A stretch of 62,064 bases of DNA. Source: Acidobacteriota bacterium. GTDB taxonomy: Bacteria; Actinomycetota; Acidimicrobiia; Acidimicrobiales; RAAP-2. The translations under genes were made by a program, and so were the position numbers. The notes beneath the pieces are model-generated. The model was given only the letters and a program-made list of their open reading frames with translations, was not told the origin of the DNA and ran no database searches. The stretch's first letter is position 1. Each line of letters begins with the position of its first letter. Positions 40,663-52,319 of the stretch are shown piece after piece. The stretch covers positions 1 to 62,064 of the forward strand of contig JAGWHY010000005.1 of assembly GCA_028873575.1 (NCBI GenBank), written 5' to 3'.

Positions 40663-41770
40663 GGTCCAGACTCCGGGACGCTTCGGACGGCTCTACCGTG
40701 GACTTACGACGGTCGACTTCGTCGGACGTTCCAAGACGTGGTTCACTATTTCGCTTCTCGTGATTGTCGCGGGCTTGGTATCGCTTGGTGTTCGTGGCTT
40801 TAATCTCGGCATCGACTTCAAGGGTGGTTCCTCGTGGGAGGTTCTGGCACCGAACACGTCAATCGCGCAGATGACGAGCGCCGTGACGAAAGCGGGACTC
40901 ACGAATCCGACGGTCGAGAAGTTAGGTTCCGACACGTTTCAAGTGACCGCCGACATTAATTCGCTCTCGTCAGACGCGCAGTCCCAATTGACGACCCAAG
41001 TCATTGACGCGATGGCGAAGCAGGCTCACACGTCCTCGACGCAGGTCTCGACGAGCAACGTGGGTCCGACGTGGGGTGGGCAAATTACGCACCGCGCCCT
41101 TGAGGCGTTGATCGTCTTCTTCATCGCGGTGGTCGCCTACATCTCCCTTCGCTTCGAACCCAAAATGGCGCTCGCGGCCTTTATCGCGATGGTGCACGAC
41201 CTGCTGGTGACCATTGGGGTGTACTCCATCTTTGGGTTTCAGATCACGCCCGACACCGTGATCGCGATTTTGACGATCCTCGGTTACTCGCTCTACGACA
41301 CGGTCGTGGTCTTTGACCGCGTGCGTGACAACACCCACGGCGTGTTGAAGGGCGGCGACCTCACGTACAGCGAAATGGTGAATCTTTCGATGAATCAGAC
41401 CTTGGCGCGTTCCATTAACACGTCGCTGGTGGCGATTATGCCGGTGCTTGCGGTCCTCGTCGTCGGCGCCTACATCTTGGGCGCGACGACGTTGCAGAAC
41501 TACGGTCTGGCGCTGTTCGTAGGGCTCGTGTCCGGAGCGTACTCGTCGATCTTTATCGCGAGCCCGTTGCTCGCGTGGATGAAGGAACGCGAACCTCGGT
41601 ACCAGGATCTGCGTCAGCGCGCGGGCCAGCGAGCCGAGCGTCGCGTCACGATGACGCCCGCCTCGGTCGCCGCGATGGCCGGCAGCGAGTCGTCGATCAA
41701 CGCGCAAGGGTCGAGTGTGAAGCGAACCGGAACCATTAACCCGCGCGCGCGCAAGCCCAAACGTCGCTAG
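40655..41770 (+). CDS. secF: Protein translocase subunit SecF
   Basis: This 371-residue SecF is the partner of SecD. It has TM1, then GFNLGIDFKGGSSWEV, a smaller periplasmic domain, and five further helices with AFIAMVHDLLVTIGVYSIFGFQITPDTVIAILTILGYSLYDTVVVFDR, the family hallmark. The C-terminal tail is basic and probably disordered. GTG 40655 overlaps the end of secD. Two further bases separate the secF stop from the -10 of relA, so relA is a separate leaderless unit. Confidence 0.95.
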   Translation: MSEVQTPGRFGRLYRGLTTVDFVGRSKTWFTISLLVIVAGLVSLGVRGFNLGIDFKGGSSWEVLAPNTSIAQMTSAVTKAGLTNPTVEKLGSDTFQVTADINSLSSDAQSQLTTQVIDAMAKQAHTSSTQVSTSNVGPTWGGQITHRALEALIVFFIAVVAYISLRFEPKMALAAFIAMVHDLLVTIGVYSIFGFQITPDTVIAILTILGYSLYDTVVVFDRVRDNTHGVLKGGDLTYSEMVNLSMNQTLARSINTSLVAIMPVLAVLVVGAYILGATTLQNYGLALFVGLVSGAYSSIFIASPLLAWMKEREPRYQDLRQRAGQRAERRVTMTPASVAAMAGSESSINAQGSSVKRTGTINPRARKPKRR

Positions 41771-41778
41771 GGTCCCGG

Positions 41779-41784
41779 TAGGCT
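41779..41784 (+). promoter_or_regulatory. Leaderless -10 element (TAGGCT) before relA
   Basis: TAGGCT with a 6-base spacer GGCGTC precedes ATG 41791. The hexamer and spacing are the same as before pdxS. Confidence 0.55.
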
Positions 41785-41790
41785 GGCGTC

Positions 41791-44001
41791 ATGGTCAGCC
41801 TTACGTCACGCGCCACGGCTGACCCCGCCCTGCTGGGGTCGATTGATCGCCTGGTCGCGCGTTTCCTCGAACATCACGACGGCGGCGACGTCGAACTCAT
41901 TCGCCGCGCGGGCGTCGCCGCGATTAACGCTCACGAAGGTCAACTTCGTCGTACGGGCGAACCGTACGTCACCCACCCCATCGCGGTCGCGGGAATCACC
42001 GCCGACCTGGGACTTGATGAAGTGACCATCGCCGCGGCGCTGTTGCACGACGCAGTCGAGGACACCGGGGTAACGACGGAGTGGCTCAGCACTGAGTTCG
42101 GCGCCCAGGTGGCCGCGGTGGTCGACGGCGTGACCAAACTCGACCGTCTGGAGTTCGATTCGAAGGAGGCCCAACAGGCCGCGACGATTCGAAAGATGTT
42201 CATCGCCATGGCGCAGGACTGGCGCGTCCTCTTAATTAAATTGGCCGACCGCTTGCACAACATGCGAACCATTTCCGTCATGCCAATGCACCGTCAACGC
42301 GCTATCGCCCAAGAGACGCTGGACGTGTACGCGCCCTTGGCGCACCGTCTCGGTGTCCAACAGGTCAAGTGGCAACTCGAAGACTTGAGCTTTGCCACCT
42401 TGCACCCCAAGCGCTACGCCGAGATTGAACAGATGGTGGCCGCGCGTCAGCCCGAACGTGAGGCGTACCTCGGTGAGGTAATGACGACGCTGAGGGGCAA
42501 ACTTAGTGAGTTCCACATCGCCGCCGACGTCCGGGGACGCCCAAAGCATCTCTGGAGTATCTACGAAAAGATGGTGGTCGGCGGCAAGGAGTTTGACGAA
42601 ATTTTCGACCTCGTGGGTCTACGCATCATTGTGGACGACGAGCGTGACTGTTGGGCGGCGCTGGGTGCGATTCACGCGCTGTGGAGCCCCGTCCAGGGTC
42701 GATTCAAGGACTACATCAACTCACCCAAGTTCAACCTGTACCAGTCGTTGCACACGACGGTCATTGGACCACGCGGCAAGTCGGTCGAGGTGCAAGTACG
42801 CACCAACGAGATGCACCGGCGCGCCGAGTTCGGCGTCGCGGCCCACTGGAGCTACAAAGAGGGCGCGAGCGCGAAAGAAGTAGCGTGGATGCAGCGCTTG
42901 GCCGACGTGGAAGAAGAAGAGGCCGATCCCATCGCCTTTCTCGAAGCGCTCAAGCTCGACCTGGGACAAGACGAGGTCTACATATTTACGCCCAAGGGTC
43001 GGGTAATTCCCCTGATTGAAGGGGCGACTCCCATCGACTTCGCCTACGCGGTGCACACCGAAGTCGGCCACCACTGCGTTGGCGCGAAGGTAAACGGCCG
43101 TTTGGTGCCCTTGGACACGGTCTTGAAGTCGGCCGACGTCGTCGAAATCGTCACCAGCAAGAGCGACACGGCGGGTCCGTCGCGTGACTGGTTAAATCTC
43201 GCGAAATCCTCGCGAGCCAAGTCGAAGATTCGTCAGTGGTTCCAGCGAGAGCGTCGTGATGACGCGATTGAAGGTGGTCGCGAAGAACTCACGAAGGCCC
43301 TGCGTCGCGAAGGGCTGCCGATCGCGACGTCGTTGTCGTCGAGCGCGCTCGACGCGGTAATTCGTTCGCTGAATCTCGAAGATCTTGACGCGCTCTTCAT
43401 GTCGATTGACAGCGGCCAGATCTCGGCGTTGGCGGTCGTTCAACGTCTCGACCGTGAACTTCGCGGTGGCGACGCCGAGCAGTTGCCGACGACCGTCACG
43501 AAGGCCCCCCGTTCGGGTCGCACCACCCGTCGCAGTGCGGGTGTCTACGTCGAGGGTCTCGACGACGTCATGATTCATCTCGCGCGCTGTTGTTCGCCCG
43601 TTCCGGGCGACTCCATCATGGGTTTCATTACGCAAGGGCGTGGCGTGTCGGTGCATCGCGACGACTGCTCAAACGCGGTGGCCCTCGCGCAGCGACTCGG
43701 TGAACGAATTATCGACGTTGAATGGGATGGTTCGGCCGGTGGCCAGTATCGCGCCGTCCTCGAGATTCTGGCCTTTGACCGGTCTCGTCTTCTGCTGGAC
43801 GTGTCGCGCGTAGTCGCGGAGTATCACCTCAACATCATCGCTAGTTCATCAACGACCTCGGGAACGCGTATCGTGCGCATGATTTTTGACGTTGAATTGG
43901 CCGATCCCGCGCATCTGTCGAGTCTGCTGGCCGCGTTGAAGAGTGTCGACGGCGTCTTTGACGCCTTTCGTCAGCTCCCCGGACAGAACAAGGGCTCATG
44001 A
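41791..44001 (+). CDS. rel: Bifunctional (p)ppGpp synthetase/hydrolase (Rel)
   Basis: This 736-residue enzyme makes and degrades the alarmone (p)ppGpp. The HD hydrolase domain contains LLHDAVEDTG (H86, D87), and the residues needed for hydrolysis look intact. The synthetase domain has GRFKDYINSPKFNLYQSLHTTVIGP. A TGS domain (VYIFTPKGRVIPLIEGATPIDFAYAVHTEVG) follows, then the conserved Cys-rich region LARCCSPVPGD and a C-terminal ACT domain. The single bifunctional type is normal for actinobacteria. It overlaps hisS by 4 bp (ATGA). Confidence 0.97.
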   Translation: MVSLTSRATADPALLGSIDRLVARFLEHHDGGDVELIRRAGVAAINAHEGQLRRTGEPYVTHPIAVAGITADLGLDEVTIAAALLHDAVEDTGVTTEWLSTEFGAQVAAVVDGVTKLDRLEFDSKEAQQAATIRKMFIAMAQDWRVLLIKLADRLHNMRTISVMPMHRQRAIAQETLDVYAPLAHRLGVQQVKWQLEDLSFATLHPKRYAEIEQMVAARQPEREAYLGEVMTTLRGKLSEFHIAADVRGRPKHLWSIYEKMVVGGKEFDEIFDLVGLRIIVDDERDCWAALGAIHALWSPVQGRFKDYINSPKFNLYQSLHTTVIGPRGKSVEVQVRTNEMHRRAEFGVAAHWSYKEGASAKEVAWMQRLADVEEEEADPIAFLEALKLDLGQDEVYIFTPKGRVIPLIEGATPIDFAYAVHTEVGHHCVGAKVNGRLVPLDTVLKSADVVEIVTSKSDTAGPSRDWLNLAKSSRAKSKIRQWFQRERRDDAIEGGREELTKALRREGLPIATSLSSSALDAVIRSLNLEDLDALFMSIDSGQISALAVVQRLDRELRGGDAEQLPTTVTKAPRSGRTTRRSAGVYVEGLDDVMIHLARCCSPVPGDSIMGFITQGRGVSVHRDDCSNAVALAQRLGERIIDVEWDGSAGGQYRAVLEILAFDRSRLLLDVSRVVAEYHLNIIASSSTTSGTRIVRMIFDVELADPAHLSSLLAALKSVDGVFDAFRQLPGQNKGS

Positions 44002-45275
44002 GCGAGGGCACCTTTCAGGCCCCGGTGGGCACGCACGACGTTCTTGGTCCAGAGTCACGGCAGTGGGAAGGGGTAATCGCCACCTTCGCGCAGTGGGCCT
44101 ATCGTTACAGTTTTTCGCTGGTGATCTCACCCCTTTTTGAAGACGTCGGCGTCTTTCACCGCGGCATTGGCGAGGCCTCAGACGTCGCGAAAAAGGAGAT
44201 GTACGTTTTCGAGGACCGCGGTGGTCGCCGACTCGCCCTTCGCCCCGAGGGAACGGCGTCGGTCGTGCGCGCGTTCGTCCAGCACCATCCCACGACGCCG
44301 TGGCGCGCCTGGTACGTCACGCCGGCCTTCCGCTACGAGCGACCTCAAGCGGGACGCTACCGTCAGCACCACCAACTCGGGGTGGAGGTACTCGGTAGTG
44401 ACGACCCCGCGATTGACGTCGAGGTGATTGCCCTCGCCGAACGTTTCTATCGCGCCATAGGACTTCGGCGGTTCCGACTCCACGTGAATTCCATGGGTCA
44501 CGCGGAATGCCGTAGTGCCTACGTCGAGGTCCTGAAGTCCTACTTAGCGCGTCACGTCGACGAACTCTGCGACGAGCACCAAAAGGTGTGGTTGGCGAAT
44601 CCACTGCGGGTCCTTGACTGTAAGAAGGCGGCGTGCGTAACGGTGACCGTCGCCGGGCCCCAGTTGCCCGACTACCTCTGTGACGCGTGTCGCGATCATT
44701 TCATCGCCGTCCAACGGGGCCTCACGGCGATCGGCATCGACTTTCAGCTGGCGCCGCGCCTGGTGCGCGGCTTTGACTACTACACCAGAACGACCTTCGA
44801 GTTCGCCTCGGACGCCCTCGACGCTGCCCAGAACGCGCTCGGGGGAGGTGGTCGATACGACCAATTGGCTGAACAACTCGGTGGCGAGCCCGCGAGTGGC
44901 ATCGGCTTTGGTTCTGGTATCGAGCGACTGTTACTGGCTCGCCACGCCGAGGGGGTCGACGAGGCGCTCCTGAAGCGCAGTGTTGACGTCTTCGTCGTCG
45001 ACACGACCGGCGACGACGTCGCGACCCCACTCGTCGACGAGTTACGCCTGCGGGGATTTGCCGTGTCGCGGTCCTACGACCAACGCTCGATGAAGGCCCA
45101 GATGAAGTTGGCTGACCGCTCGGGCGCGCGCTTGGCCCTACTCGTGGGCCCCCAGGAACGTGATCGCGGTGAGGTTACGATTAGGGACCTACGCAGCGCC
45201 GATTTTGAACAGACGCAGGCCAGCGTCGCTCGCGACGCGGTCATCGACGCGGTTACCCAACGCCTACTTAAGTGA
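43998..45275 (+). CDS. hisS: Histidine--tRNA ligase
   Basis: This 425-residue class II synthetase charges tRNA-His. It has motif 1 with FEDVGVFHRGIG, motif 2 YVTPAFRYERPQAGRYRQHHQ, the histidine-binding segments LVRGFDYYTRTTFEF and GGGGRYDQLAEQLGG, motif 3 GFGSGIERLLL, and a C-terminal anticodon domain (about 330-420). The insertion domain contains a cysteine set (CKKAACV and LCDAC) that is often seen in this family. The ATG overlaps the rel stop. Confidence 0.96.
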   Translation: MSEGTFQAPVGTHDVLGPESRQWEGVIATFAQWAYRYSFSLVISPLFEDVGVFHRGIGEASDVAKKEMYVFEDRGGRRLALRPEGTASVVRAFVQHHPTTPWRAWYVTPAFRYERPQAGRYRQHHQLGVEVLGSDDPAIDVEVIALAERFYRAIGLRRFRLHVNSMGHAECRSAYVEVLKSYLARHVDELCDEHQKVWLANPLRVLDCKKAACVTVTVAGPQLPDYLCDACRDHFIAVQRGLTAIGIDFQLAPRLVRGFDYYTRTTFEFASDALDAAQNALGGGGRYDQLAEQLGGEPASGIGFGSGIERLLLARHAEGVDEALLKRSVDVFVVDTTGDDVATPLVDELRLRGFAVSRSYDQRSMKAQMKLADRSGARLALLVGPQERDRGEVTIRDLRSADFEQTQASVARDAVIDAVTQRLLK

Positions 45276-45282
45276 AGTGAAT

Positions 45283-47022
45283 ATGCCCCAGAACGTGGAA
45301 ACAACTACTCTGCGCGACCTCCTCTGCGCCTCGGTGAACGCCGAGCTCGTCGGACGGCGGGTCAGTGTCTGTGGTTGGGTCGCCAAACGCCGCGAGCACG
45401 GCGAGCACCTGGCCTTCGTGGACCTGCGTGACTACACGGGCGTTGTGCAGTGTGTGGTGCCCGGATCGCTGGACGTGCGCAGTGAGTACGTCGTGCGCGT
45501 AACCGGAACGGTGGCCCGCCGACCAGACGGGACGGTTAACGAGAAGTTGGCCACGGGTCACGTGGAACTGACCGAGTGCGACGTGGATGTGCTCTCCGTC
45601 GCCGAACCGCCGCCCTTTCAACTCGACGACCGTGTCGACATTGACGAGCAGGTCCGGCTGCGCTATCGGTACCTCGATTTGCGCCGCGAAAAGATGCAGT
45701 CCAACTTGCGCTTGCGCGCGAAAGTGAACTCGTCGCTGCGCCGATCGATGGAGTCACAGGGATTCTGCGAAGTAGAGACGCCGCTGCTCTGGGCGCCCAC
45801 GCCCGAGGGCGCCCGGGAGTTCGTCGTTCCCTCGCGCCTTCGCCACGGGGAGTTCTACGTACTGCCGCAGAGCCCCCAGATCGCGAAACAACTTTTAATG
45901 GTGGGTGGCTTCGATCGCTACTACCAAATCGCGCGCTGTATGCGTGACGAGGATCTGCGCGCCGATCGCCAGTTTGAGTTCACGCAACTGGACCTCGAAG
46001 CGAGCTTCGTCACTCAAGCTGACGTCCTCGGATTCGTGACCGAGGCCGTGCTCGACGCGGCCGAAGCGGCCACCGGCGTACGCCCGGGTCCGATTGAGAC
46101 GATGACCTGGAAAGAGGCACTTGACCGCTACGGCACCGACAAGCCCGACCTTCGCATTGGCTTGACGCTGCACGATCTCTCGAGCGCGTTCGCCACGACC
46201 GACGTCAAGGCGTTTAGTGCGCCAACCGTGAAGGCGATTCGCGTACCCGGTGGCGCCACGTTTAGTCGCGCCCGCCTCGATCAGCTCACGGATCAAGCGA
46301 AGTCGCTGGGGGCGAAGGGTCTCGCCTGGTTCCGGGTGACGGCGTCGGGCCTCGACTCGCCGCTGGATCGGTTCTTGAACGACGACGAGCGCACGGCCGT
46401 TCGTGGCGTCGACGGCGCGGGCGAGGGCGACCTGGTCCTTATCGTGGCCGACGAGTACGAACGCGCCTGCAAAGTGTTGGGCGCGCTGCGTCTGGCGATC
46501 GCGGCGCCGCCGGTGAGCGAGGGTCCGTACCGGTACCTGTGGGTGACGGAGTTTCCTCTGTTCGAAGGCGTGGACGACGACGGCAATCTGGTCTCGGCGC
46601 ACCACCCCTTCACCATGCCTCACCTCGACGACCTCGATTTAATCGAGAACGACCCGTTGCGCGTGCGGTCGCAGTCGTACGACTTGGTCCTGAACGGCTG
46701 GGAGCTCGGCAGCGGTTCGGTGCGCATCCACCGTGCGGACGTCCAGTCGCGAATCTTCAAGGCACTGGGAATTAGCGACGACGAAGCCCAGAGCCGCTTC
46801 GGCTTCTTGTTGGGCGCCTTTCGCTACGGCGCGCCGCCGCACGCGGGCTTCGCCTTCGGCATCGACCGACTGGTGGCGATCTTCGCCGGCGAAGAAAACA
46901 TTCGTGAAGTCATCGCGTATCCCAAGACGCAGTCGGGCACCGACTTAATGACCGGCGCGCCGAAGGCCATCGGTGAGCGTCAACTACGCGACCTGGGTCT
47001 ACGTCTGCCGCCGAAGGGATAG
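45283..47022 (+). CDS. aspS: Aspartate--tRNA(Asp/Asn) ligase
   Basis: This 579-residue class IIb synthetase has an N-terminal OB fold (about 1-110, with VSVCGWVAKRREHGEHLAFVDLRD), the catalytic core with FCEVETPLLWAPTPEGAREFVVPSR and motif 2 ARCMRDEDLRADRQFEFTQLDLE, a bacterial GAD insertion (about 285-420), and motif 3 HAGFAFGIDRLVAI. ATG 45283 is chosen. The longer frame from 45160 overlaps hisS. Whether it is discriminating or also charges tRNA-Asn cannot be told. Its stop overlaps the first codon of the rarA reading frame. Confidence 0.95.
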   Translation: MPQNVETTTLRDLLCASVNAELVGRRVSVCGWVAKRREHGEHLAFVDLRDYTGVVQCVVPGSLDVRSEYVVRVTGTVARRPDGTVNEKLATGHVELTECDVDVLSVAEPPPFQLDDRVDIDEQVRLRYRYLDLRREKMQSNLRLRAKVNSSLRRSMESQGFCEVETPLLWAPTPEGAREFVVPSRLRHGEFYVLPQSPQIAKQLLMVGGFDRYYQIARCMRDEDLRADRQFEFTQLDLEASFVTQADVLGFVTEAVLDAAEAATGVRPGPIETMTWKEALDRYGTDKPDLRIGLTLHDLSSAFATTDVKAFSAPTVKAIRVPGGATFSRARLDQLTDQAKSLGAKGLAWFRVTASGLDSPLDRFLNDDERTAVRGVDGAGEGDLVLIVADEYERACKVLGALRLAIAAPPVSEGPYRYLWVTEFPLFEGVDDDGNLVSAHHPFTMPHLDDLDLIENDPLRVRSQSYDLVLNGWELGSGSVRIHRADVQSRIFKALGISDDEAQSRFGFLLGAFRYGAPPHAGFAFGIDRLVAIFAGEENIREVIAYPKTQSGTDLMTGAPKAIGERQLRDLGLRLPPKG

Positions 47023-48347
47023 CCACGTCACTCTTCGACGACGCCCTCGCGCAGCGATTACGTCAGACGGCGCCGCTCGCGGAGATTCTTCGTCCGCGAA
47101 CCCTCGACGAAGTCGTGGGCCAACGTCACCTGGTCGGGCCCGAGGGGCCTCTACGTCGCTTTGTCGACGCGCGTCAGTTGACCTCGATGATTCTTTGGGG
47201 TCCGGCGGGGACGGGCAAGACGACGCTGGCTCGGATTATGGCGACGTCAGCGGGTTACGAGACGGAGAGTATTTCGGCGGTCTCGAGTGGCGTCAAAGAA
47301 CTCCGTGAGGTGCTCGTGCGGGCCCGCGAACGACGTGCGCAGCACGATCAGCGCACGGTCCTCTTCATTGACGAGGTGCATCGCTTCAATAAGTCACAGC
47401 AAGATCTCCTCTTGCCGGCAACGGAGTCGGGCGAGGTCGTCCTGATTGGCGCGACCACCGAAAATCCGTACTTCGAGGTGAACGCCGCGCTAATGAGTCG
47501 CTCGACGCTCTGGCGCCTGCACCCCCTGAGTAGCGACGAGCTCGGCGAGCTGGTGGAGCGAGGTTTGAAACTCCGTGGCGCGCGGGCCGACGACGAAGCA
47601 CGTTCGGCCCTCATCGCCACGGCCGACGGCGACGCGCGCGCGATGTTGACGACGCTCGACACGTCGATTGTTCTGGCGCGCGCCGAGGGGGACGACGTGA
47701 TCGTCACACGACGCCACGTCGCCCAGGCGCGCGACGGGCGGCTCTACCACCAGAGCGAGGACACGCACTACGACCAGGTCAGCGCCCTCATCAAGTCCGT
47801 TCGCGGCTCCGATCCCGACGCCGCGCTGTACTGGCTCGTCACGCTGCTCGAGAGTGGTGAAAGTCCTCGATTCCTGGCCCGTCGATTGGTGATCTTGGCC
47901 AGTGAGGACGTGGGCTTGGCCGACCCCACCGCACTAGTCGTGGCCGAAGCGGCGGCGCGCGCCATCGAGTTCGTGGGTCTGCCCGAGGCGCGCCTTAATC
48001 TGGCGCACGCCACGACGTACTTAGCGCTCGCGCCCAAGAGCAATTCCGTTACCCTGGCGCTCGGCGCGGCGACCCGGGCGGTACGCGAGCACGGTGGCGT
48101 CAATGTGCCCAGCGACCTACGCGACGCCCACTACGCCGGCGCGGCGAAGTTGGGGCACGGCAGTGGTTACCGCTACCCGCATGACTATCCGCGAGCCTGG
48201 GTCGCGCAACAATACCTGCCCGACGAACTCGGGGACGCGTCGTTCTTCGAAGGTCGCGGCGAAGGTCGTGAGGCGGCGCTCGTCGCGCAGTGGCGTGAGC
48301 GCACGTCGCGCCCCACTCAAGATGAGCCAACACCCCAGGTAGAGTGA
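47019..48347 (+). CDS. rarA: Replication-associated recombination protein RarA (MgsA), non-standard start
   Basis: This AAA+ protein acts at stalled replication forks. Walker A is GPAGTGKTT, Walker B LFIDEVHRFNKSQQD, sensor 1 IGATTENPYFEVN, and the C-terminal tetramerisation part includes HYDQVSALIKSVRGSDPDAALYWLV and YRYPHDYP. The conserved family N-terminus SLFDDALAQ...APLAEILRPRTLDEVVGQ is fully encoded upstream of the first ATG/GTG/TTG (GTG 47115). The frame can begin only at ATA 47019, overlapping the aspS stop as ATAG, or at another non-standard codon. With ATA it has 442 residues, the usual family length. With GTG 47115 it would be 410 and lack the conserved start. Confidence 0.85.
   Translation: MATSLFDDALAQRLRQTAPLAEILRPRTLDEVVGQRHLVGPEGPLRRFVDARQLTSMILWGPAGTGKTTLARIMATSAGYETESISAVSSGVKELREVLVRARERRAQHDQRTVLFIDEVHRFNKSQQDLLLPATESGEVVLIGATTENPYFEVNAALMSRSTLWRLHPLSSDELGELVERGLKLRGARADDEARSALIATADGDARAMLTTLDTSIVLARAEGDDVIVTRRHVAQARDGRLYHQSEDTHYDQVSALIKSVRGSDPDAALYWLVTLLESGESPRFLARRLVILASEDVGLADPTALVVAEAAARAIEFVGLPEARLNLAHATTYLALAPKSNSVTLALGAATRAVREHGGVNVPSDLRDAHYAGAAKLGHGSGYRYPHDYPRAWVAQQYLPDELGDASFFEGRGEGREAALVAQWRERTSRPTQDEPTPQVE
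48340..48345 (+). promoter_or_regulatory. Leaderless -10 element (TAGAGT) before alaS
   Basis: TAGAGT sits at the end of rarA, 7 bases before GTG 48353. It favours that start over GTG 48344, which would lie inside the hexamer. Confidence 0.5.
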
Positions 48348-48352
48348 ACGCC

Positions 48353-50902
<2,550 letters not shown>

Positions 50903-50908
50903 GGGTTC

Positions 50909-51325
50909 GTGGCGCGCCTGCTCGGTCTCGACCCTGGGACGCGTCGCTGTGGCGTGGCGGTCTCGAACAGCGCACGCACGATGGCTTTCCCGCGCGAAGC
51001 GCTGGCGAACGATGATCAACTGATCACGCGACTGCGGGCTGTCGTCGAGGAGGAGTTCATTTCGGCGATTGTCGTGGGGCGTCCCGTCGCCTTGTCGGGG
51101 CGTGAAACCGACAGCACCGCCTCAGCCGATCGACTCTACGAAGCGCTACGTGACGCGTTTGACGGAATTGACGTCGTGCAGTGGGATGAGCGCCTGACGA
51201 CCCACGAAGCCCAGCGTGCGCTGTCCCAGGCGGGCGTAAGGGCCAAATCACAGCGCGCGCACGTGGACAGCGCCGCGGCGACCATACTCCTGCAAAACTA
51301 TCTAGATGGCCTCATTGGTGACTAA
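50909..51325 (+). CDS. ruvX: YqgF/RuvX family protein (Holliday junction resolvase-like)
   Basis: This 138-residue RNase H-fold protein begins RLLGLDPGTRRCGVAVSN, with the catalytic Asp in LDPG. It also has VVGRPVALSGRE and WDERLTTHEAQRAL, and a final Asp in KSQRAHVDSAAATILLQNYLD. In E. coli the protein processes the 16S rRNA 5' end, and Holliday junction activity has also been proposed for the family. It lies between alaS and mltG, a common order. GTG 50909 is the only reasonable start. Confidence 0.92.
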   Translation: MARLLGLDPGTRRCGVAVSNSARTMAFPREALANDDQLITRLRAVVEEEFISAIVVGRPVALSGRETDSTASADRLYEALRDAFDGIDVVQWDERLTTHEAQRALSQAGVRAKSQRAHVDSAAATILLQNYLDGLIGD

Positions 51326-52319
51326 GCCCGTGGGGCGAGTGTTGGGCGTGGCGGCGGTGCTCGTGCTCGTCGCGCTCGGATGGTTCGCCCTGCAAGTAGA
51401 CCCCGTGTTCGCGGGCAAGGGGCGCGAAGTTGTGGTGACGGTGCACCCGGGCGACTCCCTGGCCACGATCGCGGGCGAGCTCCACGGCGCGGGCGTCATT
51501 GCCTCGCCACTGGCCTTTCGTGTCGACGCACTCATTTTTGGAGCGCCCGTGGTGCTGCCCGGCTCGTACCAACTGCGACAGGGTTCGAGTTTTTCAACCG
51601 TTCGCGCGATTCTCCGTGGCGGTCCCAACGTGGTCGCGCTGACGGCCTCGCCAGGCTTGACCTTGCACGAGATGGCGGTGACCCTCGCGGGGGACCTCGG
51701 CAACGTCTACGCGAGCGCCTTCTTGAAGGACGCCACCACGATTGACGTGCACTCGCCCTTCGCGCGCAACCAGTCTTTGGAAGGTTTAGTGGGCGCCGGC
51801 ACCTACGTCGTACGACCGGGCGAAACACCACGCGAACTCGCCCAGAAAATGGCGAACGCCTTCGTGCGCGAGGCCGCCGCGGCGGGACTCACGCCCTCGA
51901 CGACGCTCGACGGTCTCAGCGCGTACCAACTTGTTATTGCGGCGTCCATCGTGGAAAAAGAGGGCTACTACCCAAAAAACATGCCGCGGGTCGCGCGCGT
52001 GATCTTTAATCGCTTACGCCGAGGCGGACCGCTGCAGATGGACGCGACGGTCCTGTACGCACTGGGCCGTGACGGCGGTACCGTGACGTCCGCCATGTTG
52101 CGCACGCCCTCGCCCTACAACTCTTATTTGAATTCCGGTCTCACGCCCACGCCGATCTGCACCGTTTCCCCGACAGCCCTGGCGGCCGTTTTACACGCGC
52201 CTCCGGGGTCGTGGCTGTACTTCGTCGTCGTCGATCGCGCGGGCGACGAAGCCTTCGCCACGACCTTCGCGCAACAGCTCGCCAACGAGCGTCTCGCCGC
52301 GTCACGGGGGCTGTCGTGA
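51306..52319 (+). CDS. mltG: Endolytic murein transglycosylase MltG
   Basis: This 337-residue membrane-anchored enzyme cuts nascent glycan strands and so sets their length. It has a single N-terminal helix (about 9-29), a LysM-like region (VTVHPGDSLATIAGELHGAGV), and the YceG domain with the catalytic glutamate E217 in AASIVEKEGYYP, comparable to E. coli Glu218. FNRLRRGGPLQMDATVLYALG and SPYNSYLNSGLTPTPIC are family hallmarks. ATG 51306 overlaps ruvX by 20 bp. GTG 51318 in the same frame is an alternative. The stop overlaps the aroE GTG. Confidence 0.94.
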   Translation: MASLVTKPVGRVLGVAAVLVLVALGWFALQVDPVFAGKGREVVVTVHPGDSLATIAGELHGAGVIASPLAFRVDALIFGAPVVLPGSYQLRQGSSFSTVRAILRGGPNVVALTASPGLTLHEMAVTLAGDLGNVYASAFLKDATTIDVHSPFARNQSLEGLVGAGTYVVRPGETPRELAQKMANAFVREAAAAGLTPSTTLDGLSAYQLVIAASIVEKEGYYPKNMPRVARVIFNRLRRGGPLQMDATVLYALGRDGGTVTSAMLRTPSPYNSYLNSGLTPTPICTVSPTALAAVLHAPPGSWLYFVVVDRAGDEAFATTFAQQLANERLAASRGLS

